DNA from: Hymenopellis radicata
Lineage: Eukaryota > Basidiomycota > Agaricomycetes > Agaricales > Physalacriaceae
Assembly (NCBI GenBank): GCA_015501595.1
Contig: JADNRX010000184.1
Coordinates: forward strand, 42,805-106,804
Reading direction: 5' to 3'
DNA length: 64,000 bases
Below the pieces are notes generated by a model. It saw only the letters and a program-made list of their open reading frames with translations. It was not told where the DNA came from and did not search any database. The position numbers and the translations under genes are program-made. This document shows positions 41,309 to 51,937 of this stretch, one piece after another (positions within the stretch are counted from its first letter, which is position 1; every line of letters starts with the position of its first letter).

Positions 41309-41758
41309 TTGGAGGAAACGTCGAGCACCGCACATCTCGTGCCATTTTTGGCGGCTATCGAAAGCCAGCTCGACCAGGCAAATGTCGCACACGGTCCATG
41401 GAGCGCGCCTGTCCCATCCGCATACGGTCCATCGAGCGCGCCTATCCCATCCGCGTCCGCACACGGTCCATCGAGCGCGCCTATCCCATCCGCGTCCGCA
41501 CACGGTCCATCGAGCGCGCCTATCCCATCCGCGTCCGCACACGGTCCATCAAACGCGCCTGTCCTATCCGCGCCCGGGCCATCGAGCGCGCCTGTGCTAA
41601 CAGGTGGCGGGTTACAGAGGAAGCGGAATTCAAACAATGGCTTTGCGTGTGAGAAGTGTGGGAAGGTATTCGAGAACCTGAAAGACTTAAATGCTCACAT
41701 GAAGCGGAAGAAGCACGGTAAAGCATTGCGGCAAAAAGGTAATGTGATCAGGGTTTAA
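41309..41758 (+). CDS. C2H2 zinc-finger protein with 13-residue tandem repeats (start unresolved)
   Basis: The frame reads TAHLVPFLAAIESQLDQANV, then four to five copies of GPSSAPIPSASAH (39-bp DNA repeat, 41400-41590), then one C2H2 finger CEKCGKVFENLKDLNAHM with H-x5-H spacing, a basic KRKKHGKALRQK tail and a stop. C2H2 fingers usually bind DNA or RNA. No ATG lies in frame near the 5' end, so an upstream exon or a lost start is likely; the nearest ATG (41295) is in another frame. The DNA repeats are so uniform that they were probably homogenised recently. Confidence 0.5.
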   Translation: MEETSSTAHLVPFLAAIESQLDQANVAHGPWSAPVPSAYGPSSAPIPSASAHGPSSAPIPSASAHGPSSAPIPSASAHGPSNAPVLSAPGPSSAPVLTGGGLQRKRNSNNGFACEKCGKVFENLKDLNAHMKRKKHGKALRQKGNVIRV

Positions 41759-43400
41759 TAGTATGTGGCGCACACTAATAAAATTTGAAGATTTCGAGTG
41801 GCGCCCTAATGAGTACTGAGAGACGTATGCGAATATGAGGTAGTATCTTGGAGAATTGTTTGAGCTTTGTACATTAGAAGTAGGGTAAAGGATTTTGAGC
41901 CAGCGTGGCTTGGCATGACAGGAAGCATTTCTATATCACAGTAGTATTTATTGATGAGACCTTAAAAAGACAAAATTCATATGCTGAAAAAAGCGTTGAT
42001 TATGATACTAGGGCACACAAGAGCCTACAATTACTGTTTAAGGCTAGTTGGAACTACTCTAGATGTAGTCATTGTTGTCCTCCGTGAGTCTGCAGTTCTA
42101 ATGAGATGGTGGAGGAGGGTCGTCGTGAGGTAGTGAGGGGAGTACGTCGAGAAGATGGTTGGGGCTTAGTTGAGGATGGCCGAGGATGGTCCTCGTCAGG
42201 CGTGGTGAGGATCCTTGCGGGGAGCTGGCGTGGCTTGAGGAGGGGGACCATGGGCCATCTTTGACTGGGGCGTGAGGAGGAACACGCTGAGAGCAGACGG
42301 CCGCAGCGCTTCTCCTTGGCGCATGGACATCTCACTTGGACTACTCTAAATACGATGTCCTCTCACTGTAGCACACTACGATTTCGCCCGGGCTCCTGTT
42401 ACATGTACATCTCTTGTCGGCTTAGAGATCCCGCCTTGTATTGACTTGACTAGTTTACTTTACCTCTGGTTCACTGGTTAGCTCGGTAGAATACCCCGAC
42501 GACAATGATGATGATTTACCTTGATGTCCCCAGTCAACAAGCCGTGTCAAAGGTCAACGGTGAACAAGGCAAGACCTTCAAGCCGTTAACAACAACTCCA
42601 GCCCACATAAGCGGGAGACCCACAGTCAACGAGTCCGAATGTAGCAGGAAACATCGTCGAGTCTGATACAGAGACACATCAACGCAGCAGCCATGCAAGA
42701 GTAAAACCAACGTACAAGCAGATCAATGTCGTCCAAGTGGCGGGTCGACGGCGGTGATAGCGACGCCCATCATGAGGCGATCCTGGAGAGGTGTACCACT
42801 AGGAGGTACAATCCCGACGTCCCGAGGCCTGTACGGCGCGTACGACGATCAGCATAAAGTTGAACATGATGGTAAGAAGAAGACCCTACCATACCATGGG
42901 CTCGCGATCCCGACGACGGCGCACATATGGCGACAGTGAAGGGAGCGCGATTCTAGTGAGAGAGACCTCTAGGTCCAAGTTGGGAAAGGAAGGAAGAGCA
43001 TGGGCGTGTCACCAGCCACGACCTAGTTTATATGGGTTCCCAAGTTGGCTCGACCCAGATCCAGATCTCCCGTGGTCCGTGGAGATGTAATTCTAGGCAA
43101 TGACGTGTCCGTTTTGGAGGGTGCGGCACTTTTGACTTTGGAAACCGAATTCGAGGCAGCATGGAAATCGACGCCACGTAACTTGGCGAATTGAACGCAC
43201 GTCGAATTAGAGCTTGATGGAGCGATGAGGGCGATGTATGTTCGAAGAGTAAGTCTTATAATCTGGGAGGAGATCTGGGAAGGTGCAGATGAATGAATGT
43301 GAAGAGAGACACACCTAGTCCCCAAATGAAAGTCTCCCCAAGTCGAACGTTAGGGGAAGAGTCATCTACACGGCGCCGTTTCGTTAGGGAGATCACCAGA
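41759..43400. other. Gene-free interval
   Basis: No open frame with convincing coding character on either strand. 42090-42330 is a CCTCGTC/GAGGA-rich tract. Nothing else recognised. Confidence 0.4.
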
Positions 43401-43417
43401 GACCGCGCGAGTTTGCA

Positions 43418-43640
43418 GTCCTGATGGCCGGGAGTCTGCAGTCCCGATGGGGGCGAATCTGCAGTCCCGATGGGGGCAAATCTGCAGTCCCGATGTCTGC
43501 AGTCCCGATGGCCGCGAGTCTGCAATCCTAATGGGCGCGAGTCTGCAGTACGATGGTGTGCAGTACGATGGCCGCGAGTGTGCAGTATGATGGCCGCGAG
43601 TGTGCAAGCCAATGGCCGCGAGTCAGCACCGGCCAATGTC
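43418..43640. repeat. Minisatellite, about 23-bp unit
   Basis: Roughly ten units of GCAGTCCCGATGGCCGCGAG plus TCT, with some 15-bp short units (near 43485 and 43545). Units decay toward the 3' side (GTGTGCAGTATGATGG). It is open on several frames but not coding. Confidence 0.85.
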
Positions 43641-43689
43641 ACGTGTGGCCGCGGTACCTGACCGCCAGGTTCCAATATGCAGACAATTT

Positions 43690-44060
43690 GAACTTTGCAG
43701 GTATCATAGTCGCGATTTGAGGGAAAAGTGGTGGCGATTTGAGGGAAAAGTGGTCGGAATTTGCAGGTATCTTGATCAGGATTTGCGGGTATCGTGGTCG
43801 GGATTTGCGGGTATCTTGATCAGGATTTGAGGGAAAAGTGGTCGGGATTTGCGGGTATCTTGATCAGGATTTGCGGGTATCGTGGTCGGGATTTGCGGGT
43901 ATCTTGATCAGGATTTGAGGGAAAAGTGGTCGGGATTTGCGGGTATCTTGATCAGGATTTGTGGGTATCGTGGTCAGGATTTGCGGGTATCTTGATCAGG
44001 ATTTGCGGGTATCGTGGTCGGGATTTGAGGGCAAAATTGAAAGGATTTGCGCGTAAATTA
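43690..44060. repeat. Minisatellite, 22-bp unit in alternating variants
   Basis: GATTTGCGGGTATCTTGATC and GATTTGCGGGTATCGTGGTC units (22 bp with the closing AG or GG) alternate, mixed with GATTTGAGGGAAAAGTGGTC. About 16 units. The array is bracketed by a direct repeat, CCTGACCGCCAGGTTCCAAT near 43657 and CCTGACCGGCGGTTTCTAAT near 44107, each followed by CAGACAATTTG. Confidence 0.9.
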
Positions 44061-44195
44061 GTCAGGATTTGAGCGCAAATCGGTCAGGGCCGCCTCGAAC
44101 GGCGTGCCTGACCGGCGGTTTCTAATAGTCAGACAATTTGTAGTGCGACATTGTAAGAACAAACTTCATTCACTTCTTCAAGGAACTGCCGAGAA

Positions 44196-47100
44196 CTAGA
44201 GCACTGTTATAATCTGGTCAGTAAGAGCAGTCTGCAATGGGAGATATACGCACAGCAGTAAGATGATCAGGGACGTTCTTTCGACACCGTTCCATCTCTC
44301 GTTGCGTTTCGGAAGATCGTGCCAACGCCCGATGAACCAATCGAATCGGCGACCCAGGAGGCGCCACTCGCCCTTGGTCACAATCCCAACAGTCTTCCCC
44401 GCCTCGCTGAACATCCTGATAACCGTACTTTCGACGACCGCAAGAACCCTAGAGGGGCCTTCAACTAGCTGTCGTTCATCAGGGCGTCCGGGAATCTTGT
44501 CAAAATCAAAAGAGGTCGTAGTATAAAGAAGACGGTACATGTCGTGAATGACATTGACGATCACAGTCGAGAGAGCGAGCTCCACAGCAAACACGATGAG
44601 GTCCAGTCGGCGGGTGATGATGCCTGCAGTCGCGATAATAACAGAAATGAACAGGAACTCCGCCGAGTTGGGTGTGTAATCGCGATAGGTGAACTCCGGC
44701 CACTTCTTGAGTAGGTTGCTGTCCCCAAATCCCCATCCATAGAAACGGGCATAATCCCGGCGTCCATTCCTCCACCACGGATGAACAACGCGAAGCTCCG
44801 GCGCAGCGAAAAACACAAAGCCGTCCCTCCTCTTACGAACACAAAAGTCTATGTCCTCGCCTCCGCCCGTCTTCGGAAAGCGTAGGTCAAACAGAACACC
44901 GTCCTTGTTTCGGCGCACCATCAAGTTGGCTGTGACACCCCACGGAAGATCGCTATGGATTTTTTCCGCAATGTTCCAAAAGTACGTCACGCCGGAGAGA
45001 TGAATGGCGGACGTGTAGATTGTGTCGGCTTTTGGAAAGAAGACGTTCCCAACAAAGCCCGCAGCTTCAGGATGGGCGCGAACATATTTCTCTGCTTTGA
45101 GTAATAGATCCGGTTCTGGCTGGATGTCGTCGTCCAGGAAAAGAACCCATTCAGCTGCAGATTCCTGCAGCCCTCGATTACGCGATGCAGAGGCTCCAAG
45201 ATTGGCGCTATGCGTTCGAATCCGCACGTTCGGAAGATGTCCATACGTCTCCTCTAGAATGGCAGCATTGGGAGAGGTCGGGTCGTCGATGACGATGATG
45301 AACATGGTAGATACCGCGGGGGAAGACTTAAGAGCAAGGATACGCGTGAGAAGAGGTATCTGGACGCGGAAGGATGGAACGACCACGTCGATGGTGAGCT
45401 TGCGTTCCACGGAGCACCCTTTACGCTTCAGCCACTCCTCAGAGATAGCGGTAGCCCTATCGAGAACATCGTACGTCCATCCAGCAGTCCACTGCTTATC
45501 ATACCGCGCTGCAGCACTACCACCCACGTTGTTTTGAAGCCTCATGCCCTCAACCATGGTCGCACACCCCCATCGACGATAGAGCTGGAACAAGTAAGGG
45601 TCGCCGTCCTGGTTGACGAAGACATCAGGAATCACGTCTCCTCCGAACATATCAAGGTGAGTGCGGTGAACAACGGGGAATGTGGGCATCCCAGGAAAGG
45701 TGACATCTTCAAAGGCGACGCATCCAAAACCCAAAGGCGCCCCAGTCTGGTTGGAAATCTGCTGGAAGCGCTCGTGGACGGTGGACATCCATCCATCAGA
45801 GAGCAGCTCAACATCGTCACCTAAGAGGATGAAGTAAGTGTTCGTAGGGTCTTCGTACGCCTTGCGAGCACACTGCCGCCACAAGCCGCACACGCGGCCG
45901 GGTTCGTGGTACCCAAGAAGGGTCTTGACAGGAAGTTCTGTTTCACGGAAAGCATACTCGACCTGGTTCATCCCAGACCTCGTCTGCAACAGAAAATCAT
46001 CATCGTAATCGATAAGAATGTAGACCTTCAAGCAAAATAAGACATCGGAATTGGTCAAGCCCAGACGTTCGTTTCGCGTTGTTTGCATAAGAGACGCCAC
46101 AAAGCAACGCAGATTCTCAAGACAAGACGCGCCGGGTGCTGATGAGCGGGAGGTCACGGGGAGGAGAATTGCAAAGGTCACGGAATGAGGTAAATCGATA
46201 ACTTGACTTTTACTAAGTCGCCGCAGCAAAGCCGGGTCGTCGTAGGATTGCGACCCGATGTTGCTGCTCGACGAACCTTCACGAAGCCTATCAAGCTCGC
46301 GCGCCATCCAAGTACACGTGGCACTCATGCCGTCTTCCAAGCGCCGTCTCGGAGCCCAACGGAGACGCTCCAATGCAAAAGAGTTCTCTGAATTGCGCGC
46401 CGCTACACCCAGAGGCTTGTCGTCTTCGTACACAAAGACGACATCCCTTGGGGCGAGTGCAGCACAATTAAGAGCCATCTCGGCAAGTTCTTGGATGGAC
46501 ACCGCGCGATCTGAGCCGATGTTGATCGGCGCAGAGCAGTCGGAGGCCATCAACGCGAGGACCCCATCCACGCAGTCCTCGATGTATAGAAATGACCGGC
46601 GCTGCGTCCCGTCCCCCCATATCTCGAAAGTAGGTTTGGAACCGGGATCTTGATCGACGATACGCCGCGCCACGAGGGCTTTCCTGAGCAAAGCTGCAGG
46701 CGCCTTCTCGCGACCGTTGTACCAAGCACCGCCAGGACCGAAGATGTTGTGAAACCTGGCTATACGGACCTGCAACCTATCGGTGTACTGAGCAAGGACA
46801 AGTTCGGTGTTCAATTTGTCGAGTCCGTAGAGGCCTTGGGGTTGAGGCGGCGTGCCTCGGGCCCAAACATCGTCCTCGCGGAGGACGACGTCGCCATCGA
46901 CAAGCTGCGCGTCCACAGGCAGCTCCGGATAAACGCACGCAGAGGACGCATACATGAAGCGACTTACGCCTGCCGCCACAGAGGCATCGAGCAGTTGGAT
47001 CGTGATAGCGTGGTTCTCGCTGTATAAGGGAATGTCATTCGCTGCGTGGATCGTACCCATGCCGCCCATGTTGGCAGCAAAATGCATGACGATGTCACAG

Positions 47101-47343
47101 CCTTGGACAACTTGAGCGCAAAAAGCCGCATCGCGGAGGTCGCCAAGACGGTACTCGATGTCTGCCACAAAGTCGGTGGATGGGCCACGCAAATCGGCGA
47201 CTCGGACCCGGCGGCCATCTTGCGAAAGCCGACGCGCCACGGCAGAGCCCTATAGGACATGTCAGAAATGCAGGTCGTCGTGTATGGCATTGAGTACTTA
47301 CGATGAAGCCGCAGCCTCCAGTAATTAGAACGAGTTCAGACAT
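44196..47343 (-). CDS. GDP-mannose-epimerase-like enzyme fused to two glycosyltransferase modules and a membrane tail, 1031 aa
   Basis: Exon 1 (47343-47302) encodes MSELVLITGGCGFI; after a 52-bp intron exon 2 (47249-44196) runs uninterrupted. Residues 1-335: extended short-chain dehydrogenase fold with GGCGFIGS for NAD(P), SSACVYPE, YGLDK (Y155, K159) and ARFHNIFGPGGAW with NGREKAPAALLRKA (about 192-205), the signature of GDP-D-mannose 3,5-epimerases. Residues 365-630: a glycosyltransferase-like domain with LIDYDDDF and LLGDDVEL. Residues 634-850: a GT2-type domain with DVVVPSFRV, FLDDDIQPEP and GGGEDIDF. The C-terminus has hydrophobic segments (about 878-920 and 1000-1025), suggesting membrane anchoring. 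The expected role is to make an altered nucleotide sugar and pass it to an acceptor. Donor and acceptor are unknown. The neighbour is divergent. Confidence 0.8.
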
Positions 47344-47812
47344 CGAAGCCGTGCTGTGCTGAGGGGACGAGATTGTCAACTCCCATGAATATGTATCAAA
47401 CAAGAAGCGCTGGGAAGATGAAGGAAGCTGTGCGACAAGCGCTACTTCGACCTGCGCAAGTGAAAAACGCTCCAGAAACGGTACCAAAGCGTCAAGCGAG
47501 CTAATTCCAGAGCGCAGATATGTCAGGAATGATAGTGATCTAAGGGAGAAGACACAGCAAGCGCGCGCTCCAGAGGCCAGACATGTCACGAATGATAGTG
47601 ATCTGAGAGAGTAGACAGCCAGGACGCGGCAAGCGCGCGCTTGGCCATTCAAAAGGCTCATGGTTGAAGCAGTTGCGGGTCGTAAGGCAGTCAGCTGCAG
47701 ATAGCAGCGTAAGAGATAAAGAATGTTTCCACATGAACGCCAAATGTAAAGGAAGCGCGCACTCCCATCTGACGGAGAGGAACCACAGCTTTGGTGTTGT
47801 CCAGCTACCGCC
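47344..47812. promoter_or_regulatory. Shared divergent promoter with an imperfect direct repeat
   Basis: This 469-bp interval separates the two divergent glyco-enzyme genes and likely drives both. Two copies of a roughly 65-70 bp segment lie at 47507-47572 and 47570-47642, sharing ATGTCA, GAATGATAGTGATCT, GAGA and AAGCGCGCGC. The arrangement could hold paired binding sites. This is inference. Confidence 0.45.
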
Positions 47813-49318
47813 ATGTCTCCCCGCCCAGAATATCGCTTCACACCGACCCAAGACTGGTTCTCGGGAAATATCGACTCGTGGCGTCTCCTCTTTCAACATC
47901 TCCAGACACCAGAACCGCGCATCCTCGAGATCGGCTCATGGGAAGGTCGCTCGGCAGTATTCCTCTTGACAGAACTCTGTCAGAACGGCGGTAGCTTGAC
48001 GGCAATCGACCACTTTGATCTCATGCAGACAGCCGATGGGCGTGCGCGCGAAGAGAAATTGCGCCACAACCTTCAGCTAACAGGAAGGCCGTTTCGTGTT
48101 ATCGGTTCCTTCAGTGTACCCGCCCTGATGCTACTTCTCGAAGAAGAAATGTCTGCAGCAGAACCCGGTTTCGATTGGGTGTACATCGACGGCTCTCATC
48201 GAGCAGATGACACGCTGCTTGATGGAGAGCTCGTCTGGCGCTTGGCGAGGGAGGGAGCCGTCGTCATTTTCGACGATTATCACTGGCCAACGGAGGAGGA
48301 GGGAGGCATGGAGCATCCCAGACGGGGTATTGATGCCTTCCTCCATCTCCATGAGGGGGAGTTTGAAAGACTATCGGACGAGGAGAATTATCAGCTGGTG
48401 CTCCGAAAACTGACGCCGATGAGGATCGGCTTTCTTACACAACAGGCTGTGGGGCAGGGAACGGTGGAAGAGACAATAGCGGGTGGCTTTGGTAAGACGA
48501 ATTCCCTTGCCAACGCTTGAGCTAAGAACTTTGATCTCGTAGAATATGGCATGAACTTGGCGCTGGCAGTCGACGACAAGTACGCCATGCCTGCGGCGGT
48601 CGCCATATCCAGCGCGATCAAGCACATCCAAGGACGTTGCACAATCTACATATACGATTGCGGACTATCTGAAGCCGAGAGAGAAAAACTTGACCATTCA
48701 GTTGAACGTGCCGCAGAAGGGAAAGGCGGTATCACTCACAAATTTCTGAAGCAGGACAAAGAGGACCTATCTTTCGCATTGGGACCAGTGTGGGCAAAGT
48801 TGGATTTGCTCAAACGTCTCCCAGTCGAAAGGGCATTGTACCTCGACGCGGATGTACTCATTCGGGAGAATTTTACGTCGCTCTGGAGAGAGGATCTGGG
48901 TGGAAGGTCAATCGGAGCTGTACGCGACGCGGGATTCCCAGACGGACATGAGGGTATCGGGGAAGGGGGCTATTTCAACGCCGGCGTCCTGCTGCTCGAT
49001 CTCGCGAAGGCTAGGCTGCGCATCAAAGACTTGTGGGTCACAGCACAAGCCATGACGGAGAGCACGTTCAAGGACCAGGACTGTTTGAACGTGCATTTCG
49101 CCGGTGACTGGATGGAGCTGGATGTGCGTTATAATGCACAGGGGCAAGGCACGTACGCCAAGGCGGGACACCAGTGCACCAATCCTGTCATTGTGCATTT
49201 CACTGGGCCCGTCTCGCCGTCGGTCGGGATCGTGCTGAATCCCTGGGTCCAGCCGTACACGGCGAAGCCTTGGGGTTATGCGGGTGCGCCTGGAAACCCG
49301 CATACTTCAAAATGGTGA
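47813..49318 (+). CDS. SAM-dependent methyltransferase fused to GT8 glycosyltransferase, 484 aa
   Basis: Exons 47813-48491 and 48543-49318 join in frame (intron GTAAGA to CGTAG, 51 bp). Residues 1-205: class I methyltransferase of the cephalosporin-hydroxylase/Methyltransf_24 type, with ILEIGSWEGRSAVF (motif I), LTAIDHFDLM, FDWVYIDGSHRADDTLLDGE and VVIFDDYHW. Residues 228-484: GT8 fold with NLALAVDDKYAMPAAVAISS, the metal-binding LYLDADVLI (D328, D330), GYFNAGVLLLDL, FKDQDCLNVHF and PVIVHFTGPVSPSV. GT8 enzymes are retaining transferases using UDP-sugars. No signal peptide seen. The sequence after the TGA at 49316 stays coding-like for about 45 codons. The gene sits head to head with the epimerase fusion, so a joint pathway is likely but not shown. 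Confidence 0.8.
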
Positions 49319-49456
49319 GAAGCCCTAGAAGACACGGCCTGGAGAGGTTTGCGAGTGACAGAGAGTTTTAAAGAAAGACGTGCGCTAGAGAAGGAGCTTA
49401 TCATTAAGATGGCGACGGAAGAGCTGGATCGCGTACTTGCATGCACTGATTGAATA

Positions 49457-49925
49457 TTATCCCTACTATGCTTCAAATACAGTAACATCCCTATCGTCTT
49501 TCGTAAAAAATCTGTCAAGAGCGGAAAAAATTGGCAGCAGGGCCAGGATTTACCTCCACGAAAAACATGTATTGCCAGGCCTTGTAGCCCAGAATGGACG
49601 TCATTTGTTCGCGGTAGTAGTCCTGAATGTCGCGGCGGTGGAAGGCAAGGTCATCGAGTTCCAGGAGGAGTTGAGGGTCCATTAAAGAAGATCTCTTCAT
49701 CATCCCATCAGGGCACTTGACTTCAACTTGCGCGAAGGCAAGAGGGAAAGAAAATTTGCTGGTGGCAGTGCAGTGGAAAGACACGACGTGACCTCTGTCA
49801 CGTGATGTGACGCACTTCATCTCGTCTGATAAGTTAGTTATCAAGTTGTTTTCATGCCAGGTCCTGACGAAGCCACTGTAGGTATTCGAGCGCTGTAATG
49901 GCCTTTCCGAGATACCGCCGCCCAC
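49457..49925 (-). other. Minus-strand open stretch, possible gene remnant
   Basis: An open frame at 49515-49925 ends CPDGMMKRSSLMDPQLLLEL, DDLAFHRRDIQDYYREQMTS, ILGYKAWQYMFF. It looks coding in its last 60 residues but has no recognised domain and its 5' part is doubtful. Confidence 0.3.
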
Positions 49926-50216
49926 AGAGAATGAGATAGCAGAGATGGTTGAAGATGCGGAGCGCTTTGAGTGGCACCATGAGCGCTGCTGGAGCTTATA
50001 CGGGGTCTACAATCTTTGTCGGAGGAAGAGGCGGCGATTTTGGATCAAACAGGGGATGGGTAAATGAACGCTGTCATACTTAGTTGCAGCAAAGGCATGA
50101 CACTGACAGTGTGAGTTCTAGTCTGGAACATCTACAAGCTGACACAACATTCGAACTTAGAAGGTGATGGTCTGGAGAGTCAAGCAATTGAAGACGGTAT
50201 ATAGGTACTTGCGCAA

Positions 50217-51218
50217 TCAGACTACGACGTCCTCAAAGACTTCCTGAAACACCTCAAAGTTACCAGGTCCATTACCCTTCGTACTATACACCGCGAAGAC
50301 AACCCGGCGGAACCACCCTCGGAACTCATCCTCGAGTAAAATGTTTTTCATCTCAGTCGCCACAAAGACGTGGTGGGCATAGATACGCGCCACATCCCAT
50401 CGCACCTAGACGTCGTCACATTCAGAACCCAGTCGCGCAACAAAAGGAAAACCAACCGAGTATGAGATACTCCTTGTGATTATGGGCCGCCATCCGATAC
50501 ACCAGACGTATTTTCCCCTGGAGGTCCTCCAGGACGCTAGGATCCGCAAAGCCTTCCTTATTGTCCGTGAGCTTTGGCGCTCGCGGGGCGGCCACAGTCA
50601 ATACGGAGCAGATGATGCGCTCTGGGGCGGGGAGCTCCTTGAGGTTGTGATCCAGGTCATCGCGGTGCACAAGGACTGCAGGCGAGTATATGCCAGCAAC
50701 AGAGCCGGGGCCGATGTTCGGCCATGGGTAGTATTCTTCCTTCAACGTGATGTATAACGTCGACGAGTAGCAAAGTGCTTCTTCCTAGAAGATCAATGTA
50801 TCAGCGTCTGTCGAATGCTGACATTGTCCGAGCATACTTGAGTGCGGGTCAGGCTACCCTCCCAACCGCCAGCGCGAACTATATCGCTGGCAAGGTTCAG
50901 TACAGCGATATTTCCTTTCGCTGTTCCAGTCATATCCTGGGCGATGATCCTTCGCGCCAGGGCAAATGCGTCGGCATTCACTATCTCCACCGGTGAAGAC
51001 GTATGTCCTGGCAGTGGACAGAGCTCTGCATCAAGTGCTGGCAGCTGCTCCGAAATGAACTGGGATTCGATTGAGGCCCCGTCAGGAGCATGCTGAGCCA
51101 CCAACGCCTCCGAACGCGAGATGGTATCTTTCGCTATCTTGTAGCGGAATTTCCATGAATTAGAGTCGCCGTTGTGTGCGACGTCGGTCGGGAAGAAGTG
51201 GCGTAGAAGGGAGGTCAT
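50217..51218 (-). pseudogene. Microbial-type PARG-like protein, copy A, frameshifted
   Basis: Exons 51218-50838, 50784-50457, 50405-50217. It reads MTSLLRHFFPTD, ISRSEALVAQHAPDG, NLASDIVRAGGWEGSLTRTQ joined to EEALCYSSTLYITL, then GPGSVAGIYSPAVLVHRDDL, LTVAAPRAPKL, MAAHNHKEYLILG. This is the TIGR02452 / microbial-type poly(ADP-ribose) glycohydrolase family; the AGGW...QEE segment corresponds to the catalytic GGG-x(6-8)-QEE signature and is completed across the first intron. In exon 3 a run of three A at 50364-50366 (two in copy B) shifts frame after AYLCPPRL, so the last 50 residues are out of frame. Confidence 0.75.
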
Positions 51219-51937
51219 GAGGGGAGCTGTGGAAGATGCGCACAGATGACGAGCGCGAAACGTGTCTTCCACGAATAGTCCACGAGTGATTCGAGAAATC
51301 CTGGAGATCCTTATCCGTGGCTGTGAGCGCTCGAAGGAGAACAAGCGCCGTCCTAACAGGGAATCGGCAAGCGTCGACATCCATGTCTACCGGAATAGTT
51401 GGGGGGGCTCGTACAGTAACCGTCCCGGTTGTAAGAGGCATTACACTTGTCGTCTGCGTGATTAAATGGATGACTTCAATTTGACATGAGCCAGAGGAGG
51501 ATATCACAGCGTATAAAAGGCGTTGAATCTGCCGTCGTAAGCCCAGAATCAGCGAGCACTGATCATGTACACAGTTTGTGCTTACCATCGCTGTCCGTCG
51601 CACCCTCGTTTACTCCAGCCGTCTAGACCACCCAGGTCACCGTCTCCAAGGCCTAGGGTACCGCGTCCTGCAGCTGCACCTCGTAAGTGTTCGCGCTTGT
51701 CATCGGCCTTAATTGATCTAGGTGCTCCAGCGCGCCCGGTGAGTGCGAGTGCAACGATTGAAGGCATTAAATCATCATAATAAAAGACCAGGCAGAAGCG
51801 TTGACAGAGATGATAGCAGAGAGAGCAAGCCTGGAGCAAGCGGTCGCAGGAGTGAAAGTGTTTAAGGACCGAGGTAGAACCTGGCTTGTTCTTTTACTTA
51901 TAAGAGTCTCTTCGCTTCAACAGCGCGAGTCCTTTCT
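51219..51937. promoter_or_regulatory. Divergent spacer between PARG-like and DUF6535 genes, copy A
   Basis: Upstream DNA for both genes. Its first part (AGCGCTCGAAGGAGAACAAG) matches copy B at 60158. Copy A lacks the F-box fragment found at the equivalent place in copy B. Confidence 0.45.

Noticed and set aside
43418..44060. Spaced repeats resembling a CRISPR array
   Set aside because: Units are contiguous tandem repeats without unique spacers, and the genome is eukaryotic.
44263..45824. Plus-strand frames opposite the epimerase-glycosyltransferase gene
   Set aside because: Antisense shadows of a long, motif-rich coding sequence.
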